Source of the DNA: JBBRLA01 sp038231615
GTDB lineage: Bacteria > Myxococcota_A > Polyangia > Palsa-1104 > JAEUJZ01
DNA length: 13,163 nucleotides
Direction: 5' to 3'
Assembly: GCA_038231615.1 (NCBI GenBank)
Contig: JBBRLA010000184.1
Location: forward strand, 1-13,163
Position numbers and translations under genes: made by a program. Below the pieces are notes generated by a model. That model was given only the letters and a program-made list of their open reading frames with translations. It was not told the DNA's origin and did no database searches. Below are positions 1 to 5,476 of this stretch, piece after piece; within the stretch, counting starts at the first letter, position 1; each line of letters begins with the position of its first letter.

Positions 1-1
1 C

Positions 2-49
2 ATCGCCGCCCTGCACACCTATCAAGAAAAGCGCTGGAGCCACGGCTGA
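2..49 (+). CDS. C-terminal end of an upstream gene (partial)
   Basis: The reading frame starting at base 2 is open to a TGA at 47-49 and encodes IAALHTYQEKRWSHG. The start lies outside the window. The composition looks like a real protein end, and a short helix ending in an 'EKR' motif before an aromatic/Gly tail recalls the C-terminus of enoyl-CoA hydratase (crotonase) family enzymes. Fifteen residues are too few for a firm call. It is on the same strand as the hem cluster but separated from it by about 180 bases holding a likely promoter, so it is probably not in the same operon. Confidence 0.4.
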   Translation: MAALHTYQEKRWSHG

Positions 50-141
50 CCGCACCCGATCCAATGACTTTCATTGCCGCGGCACGGAAGGTCGTTGGAT
101 CATGCAATGGGGGTCATGGTTCGCAGAGCGAGCGCGTCCTG

Positions 142-179
142 GTTTTCGCGGACCGACTCCGACGGGCCACAGCGAAAAC
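142..179. repeat. 8-bp inverted repeat upstream of the hem operon promoter
   Basis: GTTTTCGC at 142-149 is the exact reverse complement of GCGAAAAC at 172-179, with 22 bases between the arms. The dyad sits just upstream of the extended -10 element at 198-206. It could be an operator for a dimeric regulator or a weak hairpin ending the upstream gene. There is no T-run after the right arm, so a classical terminator is unlikely. Function is inferred from position only. Confidence 0.35.
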
Positions 180-197
180 GAGACCATGGCGCGGTTA

Positions 198-206
198 TGT
201 TATAGT
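198..206 (+). promoter_or_regulatory. Extended -10 promoter element
   Basis: TGTTATAGT at 198-206 fits the extended -10 pattern TGnTATAAT with one mismatch. No good -35 hexamer is visible at the usual distance, which fits an extended -10 promoter. Transcription would begin near 213, a few bases before the ribosome binding site at 218-224, giving a very short leader for the 111-aa gene and the hem genes behind it. Confidence 0.45.
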
Positions 207-217
207 CCTGTGCCACT

Positions 218-224
218 GGGAGGA
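218..224 (+). promoter_or_regulatory. Ribosome binding site that fixes the GTG start at 232
   Basis: GGGAGGA lies 7 bases before GTG 232. No comparable site precedes the in-frame ATG at 64. The promoter at 198-206 would also lie inside a gene starting at 64, so this site decides the start of the 111-aa protein. Confidence 0.7.
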
Positions 225-231
225 AACCCTG

Positions 232-567
232 GTGCCTCGGATCTTCGTCTCCCAGCAGCGCATGCAGCAGTGGACCGAGGACGGAAAAGTGTCCGTTGAG
301 AACAACGTCATGACGTTGCCGACCCTCGGGAAGTCGTTCCGCCTGACCGAGGCGCTCCACATCACCAAAGTGGTCTCCGAAGGCGGCGACGTCCACAGCC
401 TGATCGGGCGGGTCAAGACCAGCGACCAGGTCCGCGCCCTGGGCGCCGAGGCCTACCACGATTCCCTGATCATCGAAGACACGGCCTACGAGTGTGAAGC
501 CGGCTTCGTCGGCGAGGTCATCGGCGCCTCCCAGCAAGCCTCCGGCCTGCACAAGTTGGAGGACTGA
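232..567 (+). CDS. Conserved 111-aa protein of unknown function, first gene of the hem operon
   Basis: I do not know a function for this protein. From GTG 232 it is a soluble, acidic 111-residue protein starting MPRIFVSQQRMQQW and containing LIGRVKTSDQVRALGAEAYHDSLI and a closing TAYECEAGFVG segment. There is no signal peptide or membrane segment and one cysteine. The N-terminal half looks like a beta-rich fold around a short peptide ending 'VMTLPTLGKSFRLTEALHI'. The 'VKT..QV..LGAE.Y.DS' stretch looks like a conserved core, and I recall similar short proteins in myxobacteria, though I cannot verify this here. It ends 38 bases before the HemX-like gene on the same strand and is probably co-transcribed. 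A link to tetrapyrrole synthesis is inferred only from position. An upstream ATG at 64 would add 56 residues of low-quality sequence and is rejected. Confidence 0.7.
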   Translation: MPRIFVSQQRMQQWTEDGKVSVENNVMTLPTLGKSFRLTEALHITKVVSEGGDVHSLIGRVKTSDQVRALGAEAYHDSLIIEDTAYECEAGFVGEVIGASQQASGLHKLED

Positions 568-605
568 CCAAAGGCCCTTGCGCCAGCACGAATGAGGTAA
601 CCTGA

Positions 606-1433
606 GTGCCCCCTCTCTTCCCGCTGACCCTGGCCCTTTATGCCGTGTCCTGCACGCTTTTTTGCGTGGCGGTGACCCAGCCCCATACCTCCACCATCCA
701 GCGCGTCGCCAGGGTGGCCCTGCTTTTGGCCTTTTTGTCCCAGGCGCTGGACATCGGCTGGCTCTGCCTGCACGGGCAGTCCCCGGCGGCCTCGACCCGG
801 GAGGCGACGTATTTCGCGTCGTGGCTGATCGTGGCGGTCTACCTGCTGGTCGCCCTGCGCTACCCCATCGCCATGATCGCCACCCTGGTGCTGCCGATCT
901 CCCTGGTGCTGAGCGTGGTGTCCCGCCTGGCCCCGGGGCAGGCCCCCCGGGCGGCCTCGGTGCTGGGGTCGCTGCACATCTTTTCGGCCACCCTGGGCCT
1001 GGCCCTCTTCGCCGTCGCCACCGGGGCCGGGGTCATCTACCTTATCACCGAGAAGCAGCTCAAGCGGCACCACCTGAAGCAACTCGGCAGGCGCGGCCCG
1101 GCGCTTTCGACGCTGGATTCCCTGAACCGGGGGTGCATTCTCCTCGGCTTCCCGGTCTTCACCCTGGCCCTGGTCACCGGCGCCATGTGGATCGCCCGCC
1201 TGCCCCACCCGCCAAGGGGCAATGGCGACGCCGACGGCCCGCTGACGGTGCTCATGCACTACCCCCAGTACACCCTCTCGGTGCTCTCCTGGCTTATCTA
1301 CGGCAGCCTGCTCACGGCGCGGGTCACCGCCGGGATGCGCGGGCGGCGGGCGGCGCAACTGACTCTGGTCGGCTTCGCCTTTTGCCTGGGGGTGCTGGGG
1401 GTGTATTTCCTGCGGGGGGCCGTGACCCTGTGA
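606..1433 (+). CDS. HemX/CcsA-family cytochrome c assembly-type membrane protein
   Basis: The 275-aa protein has about eight hydrophobic segments, at roughly residues 4-23, 34-55, 67-84, 86-106, 117-146, 176-198, 218-240 and 249-270. It starts with GTG, with GAGGT 7 bases upstream. Typical family features are a short loop 'HGQSP' before the third segment, 'LHIFSATLGLALFAVATGAGVIYL' followed by 'EKQLK', 'LDSLNRG..LGFPVFTL..VTGAMW', and 'LSWLIYG' followed by an arginine-rich 'GMRGRRAA' loop. CcsA proteins handle heme for cytochrome c maturation, while HemX in Bacillus lies beside hemA and lowers the amount of glutamyl-tRNA reductase. The heme-binding tryptophan-rich motif and the usual WDPKE-type segment are missing: HYPQYTLSVLSW stands in their place. 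That, plus the 4-base overlap with hemA, favours a HemX-type role. The exact role is inferred. Confidence 0.8.
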   Translation: MPPLFPLTLALYAVSCTLFCVAVTQPHTSTIQRVARVALLLAFLSQALDIGWLCLHGQSPAASTREATYFASWLIVAVYLLVALRYPIAMIATLVLPISLVLSVVSRLAPGQAPRAASVLGSLHIFSATLGLALFAVATGAGVIYLITEKQLKRHHLKQLGRRGPALSTLDSLNRGCILLGFPVFTLALVTGAMWIARLPHPPRGNGDADGPLTVLMHYPQYTLSVLSWLIYGSLLTARVTAGMRGRRAAQLTLVGFAFCLGVLGVYFLRGAVTL

Positions 1434-2722
1434 GTCGCCTTCTGGTCATCGGCCTTTCCCACCGGACGGCGCCGATCTCCGTCCGCGAGGGCATGACCGT
1501 CGAAGGCGAGGCGTTGCTTTTGCATCTGCGCCAGGTGACCGGGCAGGTGGACGGCCCGAGGCTGGTCCGCGAGGCCATGGTGGTCTCCACCTGCAACCGC
1601 TACGAACTCTACGCCGTGCCCGACGATCCTGCCGACGGGGCCGCGGTGGAGGCGCTGGTGCTTTCCCACCGCCCGCAGGCCCGTGGGCACCTGTACCGCT
1701 ACGAGGGGGAGCAGGCGGTGCGCCACCTGTTCCGCGTCGCCGCCAGCCTGGACTCCTTGGTGCTGGGCGAGCCCCAGATCCTGGGGCAGGTCAAGGACGC
1801 CTACCAGGCCGCCCTGTCCGCCGGCACCGCCGGGACGTTGCTTTCGCGCACGGTGGCCAAAAGCTTCGCCGTGGCCAAACGGGTGCGCAGCGAGACCGCC
1901 ATCGGCAAGAACTCGGCGTCGGTGGCCTCGGTGGCGGTGAGCCTGGCCAGCCACATCTTCGGCTCGCTTTCAGGGCACCCGGTGTTGATCGTCGGCGCCG
2001 GCAAGATGGCGGAACTGGCGGCGCGGCACCTGCGCGAGGCACAGGTCGAGGATCTGTGGGTGGTCAACCGCACCCGGGCCCGCGCCGACGCCCTGGCACA
2101 GCGCCTGGGCGGCACGGCCTACGATTGGGAACAACTGGAGGCGCTGCTGGCCAAGGCCGCGGTGGTGCTCTGTTCCACCGGGGCCAAGGAGCCGGTGATC
2201 CGCCACGACATGGTGGCCCGGGCGATGAAGGTCCGGCGGGGGCGCTGGCTCTTTCTGGTCGACATCGCCATGCCCCGCGACGTGGACCCCCGGGCGGCGG
2301 AGCTGGACAACGTCTATCTGTACGACATCGACGCCCTGCAACAGGTGGTCACCGACAACCTGAAGGAGCGGCAAAAGGAGGCCGAGTCCGCCGAGCGCAT
2401 CATCGGCGAGGAACTCTCGCGCTTCGTCGAGGGGGAGCGTACGCAGGGGGTGGTGCCGACGATCAAGCTCCTGCGCGAGGCGTGTCAGGAGCTGGCCAAA
2501 AAAGAGGTCGAACGGGTGCTGCCCCGGCTGCACGGAGCCACCGAGAAGGACCGGCAGCTCATCGAGCAGATGGCCGAGGCCATCGTGAACAAGCTGCTGC
2601 ACGCCCCGCTGACCGCCCTGAAGCGCGACGCCGCACAGGGAGGCGACCCGCCCCGCGACTTGGCCGACGCGGTGCATCGCCTGTGGTCGCTGAACGAGCC
2701 ATCCAAGAAGGAAACCCCATGA
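1430..2722 (+). CDS. hemA: Glutamyl-tRNA reductase
   Basis: This enzyme reduces glutamyl-tRNA(Glu) with NADPH to glutamate-1-semialdehyde, the first committed step of C5-route tetrapyrrole synthesis in the cytoplasm. The protein has 430 residues, normal for the family. The catalytic domain has the start signature LLVIGLSHRTAPISVRE, the nucleophile Cys55 in STCNRYELY, His99, and the signature SLVLGEPQILGQVKDAY at 109-125. The NADPH-binding Rossmann domain carries VLIVGAGKMAELA at 185-197 and VDIAMPRDVDP further on. A helical C-terminal dimerisation domain ends the protein. The start is GTG 1430, which overlaps the TGA of the hemX-like gene (GTGA), so translation is probably coupled. An upstream reading-frame extension covers the hemX gene and is not real. 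HemX-type proteins are known to affect the level of this enzyme. Confidence 0.97.
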   Translation: MSRLLVIGLSHRTAPISVREGMTVEGEALLLHLRQVTGQVDGPRLVREAMVVSTCNRYELYAVPDDPADGAAVEALVLSHRPQARGHLYRYEGEQAVRHLFRVAASLDSLVLGEPQILGQVKDAYQAALSAGTAGTLLSRTVAKSFAVAKRVRSETAIGKNSASVASVAVSLASHIFGSLSGHPVLIVGAGKMAELAARHLREAQVEDLWVVNRTRARADALAQRLGGTAYDWEQLEALLAKAAVVLCSTGAKEPVIRHDMVARAMKVRRGRWLFLVDIAMPRDVDPRAAELDNVYLYDIDALQQVVTDNLKERQKEAESAERIIGEELSRFVEGERTQGVVPTIKLLREACQELAKKEVERVLPRLHGATEKDRQLIEQMAEAIVNKLLHAPLTALKRDAAQGGDPPRDLADAVHRLWSLNEPSKKETP

Positions 2723-3663
2723 GCGAGCTGCGCATCGCGACCCGCGGGTCGCCCCTGGCACTGTGGCAGGCCAATCACGTGCGCGATCGGCTGATGCAGG
2801 TCGCCCCGGGCCTCTGGGTCGAGCTGCTGGTGCTCAAGACCACCGGCGACCGCATCACCGACCGGCCGCTGTCCGAGGTCGGGGGCAAGGGACTCTTCAC
2901 CAAGGAGATCGAGGAGGCGCTTCTCGATGGGCGGGCCGGCGTGGCGGTCCATTCGATGAAGGACATGCCGTCGGAATCGCCGCCGGGCCTGTGCATCGGG
3001 GCAGTGCCGCACAGGGAGGACCCCCGGGACGCGCTGCTCTTGCGGCCGGAGTTGCGGGGGCATTGGACGCAAGAAAGCGCCGACGGCCCCCTTTCGGCGC
3101 TGCCAAAAGGGGCGGTGCTGGGGACCAGCAGCCTGCGGCGCATGTGCCAGCTTCGAAGGTTGCGCCCGGACCTGCACATCGTGCCCCTGCGCGGCAATGT
3201 CGATACCCGCCTGCGCAAGCTGGAGGCCGGGGAGATGGACGCGATGGTGCTGGCGGTGGCCGGGCTAGCGCGCCTGGGACACCGCGAGCGGATCGACGCC
3301 GCCCTTTCGCTGACCGACTCCTTGCCGGCGGTGGGACAGGGGGCCCTCTCGCTCCAGTGCAGGGAGAACGATGCGGCGACCCGGGCGCTTTTGGCGCAGC
3401 TTCACGATGACGCCGCCGGGGTGGCGGTGACCGCGGAACGGGCGTTCCTGCGACGGATGCAAGGGGACTGCAAGACGCCCCTGGCCGGGTACGCGACGCT
3501 TTCCGGCGACGAGGTGTTGCTGGACGGGTTGGTCGGCAGGCCCGACGGAGGCGAGATCCTGCGCGAGCAGGTGCGCGGCCCCCGGGCCGACGCCGAGCGC
3601 CTGGGGATGGAACTCGCCGACCGCCTGCTAGCGCGGGGAGGACGGGCCCTTTTGCTGGGGTAG
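2719..3663 (+). CDS. hemC: Hydroxymethylbilane synthase (porphobilinogen deaminase)
   Basis: HemC joins four porphobilinogen molecules into hydroxymethylbilane, using a covalently bound dipyrromethane cofactor. The 314-aa protein shows the whole family pattern: RIATRGSPLALWQA at the N-terminus, KTTGDRI, GGKGLFTKEIEEALLDG, VAVHSMKDMPSE with catalytic Asp82, VLGTSSLRR, LRGNVDTRLRKL, and LPAVGQGALSLQCR. The cofactor cysteine is Cys251 in MQGDCKTPLAGYA. The residue before it is Asp rather than the more usual Gly of GGC. The ATG overlaps the hemA stop as ATGA, with AAGGAA just upstream, so the two genes are probably translationally coupled. A hemD gene commonly follows, but none is seen here. Confidence 0.97.
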   Translation: MSELRIATRGSPLALWQANHVRDRLMQVAPGLWVELLVLKTTGDRITDRPLSEVGGKGLFTKEIEEALLDGRAGVAVHSMKDMPSESPPGLCIGAVPHREDPRDALLLRPELRGHWTQESADGPLSALPKGAVLGTSSLRRMCQLRRLRPDLHIVPLRGNVDTRLRKLEAGEMDAMVLAVAGLARLGHRERIDAALSLTDSLPAVGQGALSLQCRENDAATRALLAQLHDDAAGVAVTAERAFLRRMQGDCKTPLAGYATLSGDEVLLDGLVGRPDGGEILREQVRGPRADAERLGMELADRLLARGGRALLLG

Positions 3664-3684
3664 CTGAAACGAAGGAGAAAGAAC

Positions 3685-4119
3685 ATGCCCAAGAACCCAC
3701 CCTGGCCGCGCATCACGTCGAGCCTGTGCTATGACGACGCCGCGGCGGCCATCGACTTTCTGTGTCGCGCCTTCGGCTTCGAGGTCCGCCTGAGAGTCGA
3801 TGGAGCGAATGGTTACATCGAACACTCAGAGCTGATGCTGGGCGATGGCCTCATCATGGTGGGGTCGCCCCGGCCCACCCACCCCAGCCGCCAGAGCCCC
3901 CGCTCGCTGGGCGGCGCGAACACCCAGGCCCTGATGGTGCACGTCGAGGACATCGAGACCCACGTTACCCGGGCCCGCGCCGCCGGAGCGAAGATTCTGC
4001 AAGAGCCGAAGACCACCGATTACGGCGAGAAGTACTGGGCCGATCGCTCTTATGAGGCCGAGGACCCCGAGGGCCACCGCTGGTGGTTTTCCCAGCGCAT
4101 GCGCGACCGGAAAAGCTGA
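3685..4119 (+). CDS. VOC (glyoxalase/bleomycin-resistance fold) family protein
   Basis: The 144-aa protein has the vicinal-oxygen-chelate fold pattern. The first beta-alpha-beta module contains ITSSLCYDDAAAAIDFLCRAFGFEV (about residues 10-34) and GYIEHSELMLGDGLIMVG, with a likely metal-binding His47/Glu49. The second module has LMVHVEDIETHVTRARAAGAKIL, then KYWADRSYEAEDPEGHRWWF near the end, the usual closing strand of this family. It resembles the PhnB/YER-type subgroup; the substrate cannot be told. GAAGGAGAAA precedes the ATG by about 5 bases. It starts 21 bases after hemC on the same strand and is likely read from the hem operon, but no link to heme synthesis is evident. The downstream stretch is non-coding on this strand. 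Confidence 0.85.
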   Translation: MPKNPPWPRITSSLCYDDAAAAIDFLCRAFGFEVRLRVDGANGYIEHSELMLGDGLIMVGSPRPTHPSRQSPRSLGGANTQALMVHVEDIETHVTRARAAGAKILQEPKTTDYGEKYWADRSYEAEDPEGHRWWFSQRMRDRKS

Positions 4120-4157
4120 ACCTGGCGATCGAACAATCAATGCGTCTCTGGTTAGCG

Positions 4158-4361
4158 TCAGGGCCGCTCGCCGATGACGTTGCCCGCGGGGAGGTAGTTG
4201 CACACCCAGAACGTGAAGGTGGCCTGCCCATCCTGGCAGGTGGCCCCGCCGCATCCGACCCGGTCGGGGCCCACCGCTCCAAGCGGGGGTGATGTCAACT
4301 TTTGCCCGTTCACCGCGCTGGAACAAGGAGGAGTGGGATTGACGATTCTGCGCGGGTAGCG
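4158..4361 (-). pseudogene. 3' remnant of a CAP/SCP/PR-1-domain protein gene
   Basis: On the - strand an open frame ends at TGA 4158-4160. It encodes a tail with VGCGGATCQDGQATFTFW followed by CNYLPAGNVIGERP. This matches the end of CAP-superfamily proteins (SCP/PR-1/Ag5), whose hallmark is a 'GCG..C' strand and then CNYxPxGNxxGxxP. The frame runs back only to an in-frame TGA at 4362-4364. The upstream CAP core (the His-, Glu- and HYTQxVW-type segments) is absent, and bases above about 4384 code for the lipoprotein on the other strand. No start other than an unsupported GTG at 4313 is present. I read it as a truncated gene end, not a working gene. The C-terminal signature is clear; how it was truncated is inferred. 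Confidence 0.6.
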
Positions 4362-4369
4362 TCATCTGC

Positions 4370-4376
4370 AGGAGGT
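4370..4376 (+). promoter_or_regulatory. Ribosome binding site that fixes the TTG start at 4384
   Basis: AGGAGGT at 4370-4376 is an almost perfect anti-16S match, 7 bases before TTG 4384. The first in-frame ATG (4414) is 37 bases away and would leave too short a signal peptide, so the TTG start is preferred. A second TTG at 4390 is possible but less well spaced. Confidence 0.65.
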
Positions 4377-4383
4377 CACTGCC

Positions 4384-5433
4384 TTGCCCTTGCCGCGACG
4401 CCCCTTGAATCGGATGCTCCTCTTCTGCACCCTGCTCCTCGCCGGCTGCCCGCCCGCATCTACACCAGACGACGGGGGTCTGCCGGATGCGACCGCCGCC
4501 GATGGGCGTTCGTTCGATGGGGCGTCCCTGCCCGACCTGTGCATGGCCGATCTGGCGGTCCCCGACGCCGCCGTTCCCGACTTGCGCATGGCCGACCTGC
4601 GCATGGCCGACCTGCGCATGGCCGACCTGCGCATGGCCGACCTCCACGTGGCCGATCTGCGGCCCGCCGACCTTCGCCTCCCCGACATGCGCAGGGTCGA
4701 TGCCGGGGTGCATGGCCCGCCGATGCCGGGGAACCCCCTGGCCCACTCCATCACCCTGAGCCATTCCCGCCTGATCCTTCTGGGGCTCGTCCAGACCAAC
4801 TGGACCTCCGCGGTCAGCCTCGCCGATCCCTCCGTCCCCCCACCGTCCGTAGCCTCTATCGGGGAGTGCCAGCAGATCCTCGCCGGGGGACCCGCTGGGC
4901 GCGGCCTGGACGCGGGCAATCTGACAATCACCGGCGGACCCAACTGGCCCCTGGTCCTGGCCTTCGACGCCGGCACGCGGACCTACGCCGCCATCGAGAA
5001 CCTGGACGATCCCACCGACGGCGCCCTCTTCTCCGCCGAGGGCGCGCTGAACCTCTCCGCCGCCGGCGGGGCCGACATCCGCACACTGTCCGCCGCCGGG
5101 GCCCTTTACGGCGTGACCCCCCTGGACATGAAGACCCCGCAGAGCCTCGGCTCCTGGCCCGCCGCCGACCTGCGCCTGACCTGGGTGGCGGCCCCGCGCT
5201 CCGACACCAACATGGAGATCTCCCTGCGGGCCCCCGATCGGCAGATCGACTGCCCCATGACCGGCGATCCCGGCACCTACACGGTGAAGAAGGCCGTGCT
5301 CGACGCGCTTCCCGGCGGGCCGGTCTATGTCCTCGTCACCCGGGTGCAGCGCGTCGCGGCAACCACCGTGCCCGATCACGGCCCCCTGCTTTTGATCAGC
5401 CGCAGCAGTTGGGAGATCGTCACCAGCAAGTAG
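4384..5433 (+). CDS. Lipoprotein with ADLRM pentapeptide-repeat linker
   Basis: The 349-aa protein begins MPLPRRPLNR, then a hydrophobic stretch and the lipobox LLLAGC, so Cys22 should be lipid-modified and the protein anchored in the cell envelope. A polar linker follows. Residues about 51-105 are a run of five-residue repeats, A-D-L-R-M and variants (DLCMA, DLRMA four times, DLHVA, DLRPA, DLRLP). The A-D-L core resembles pentapeptide-repeat proteins, but the stretch is short and sits where Myxococcota lipoproteins often carry Asp-Leu-rich spacers. Residues about 115-349 are an unrecognised, probably beta-rich secreted domain with 'DLRLTWVAAPRSDTNMEISL' and 'CPMTGDPGTYTVKKAVLDAL', and two cysteines (about 160 and 300). 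I do not know its function. Translation starts at TTG with a strong ribosome binding site. Confidence 0.75.
   Translation: MPLPRRPLNRMLLFCTLLLAGCPPASTPDDGGLPDATAADGRSFDGASLPDLCMADLAVPDAAVPDLRMADLRMADLRMADLRMADLHVADLRPADLRLPDMRRVDAGVHGPPMPGNPLAHSITLSHSRLILLGLVQTNWTSAVSLADPSVPPPSVASIGECQQILAGGPAGRGLDAGNLTITGGPNWPLVLAFDAGTRTYAAIENLDDPTDGALFSAEGALNLSAAGGADIRTLSAAGALYGVTPLDMKTPQSLGSWPAADLRLTWVAAPRSDTNMEISLRAPDRQIDCPMTGDPGTYTVKKAVLDALPGGPVYVLVTRVQRVAATTVPDHGPLLLISRSSWEIVTSK
4584..4643 (+). repeat. Four exact 15-bp tandem repeats inside the lipoprotein gene
   Basis: The unit GCGCATGGCCGACCT occurs four times in direct tandem at 4584-4598, 4599-4613, 4614-4628 and 4629-4643. It is flanked by diverged copies from about 4530 to 4690. 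Being a multiple of three, it adds or removes one pentapeptide per unit without a frameshift. The identity of the central copies, including third codon positions, points to recent expansion by slippage or recombination. Confidence 0.9.
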
Positions 5434-5434
5434 C

Positions 5435-5476
5435 AGCGGAAGCTTCGAATACTGCCAGTGCAAGAGCTTCGCTTTT
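5435..5476 (+). terminator. Probable intrinsic terminator between convergent genes
   Basis: AGCGGAAGCT (5435-5444) pairs with AGCTTCGCT (5465-5473) with one bulged G, and the right arm runs into TTTT. The 20-base loop contains a second perfect small stem, ACTG/CAGT around one base (5451-5459). The element starts just after the lipoprotein stop and ends at the stop of the opposing gene, so it most likely ends + strand transcription. The T-run is short. Confidence 0.5.

Noticed and set aside
64..231. Upstream ATG extension of the 111-aa protein
   Set aside because: The extension would cover the promoter and the inverted repeat, has no ribosome binding site and reads like non-coding sequence.
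4339..4367. TTGACG as a -35 box for the first lipoprotein gene
   Set aside because: The bases at the matching -10 position (TCATCT) do not resemble TATAAT, and transcription would begin inside or after the ribosome binding site.
3826..5463. 545-codon - strand open frame opposite the VOC and lipoprotein genes
   Set aside because: Its repetitive GHAQV stretch is simply the antisense of the ADLRM repeats, and the frame spans two unrelated genes.
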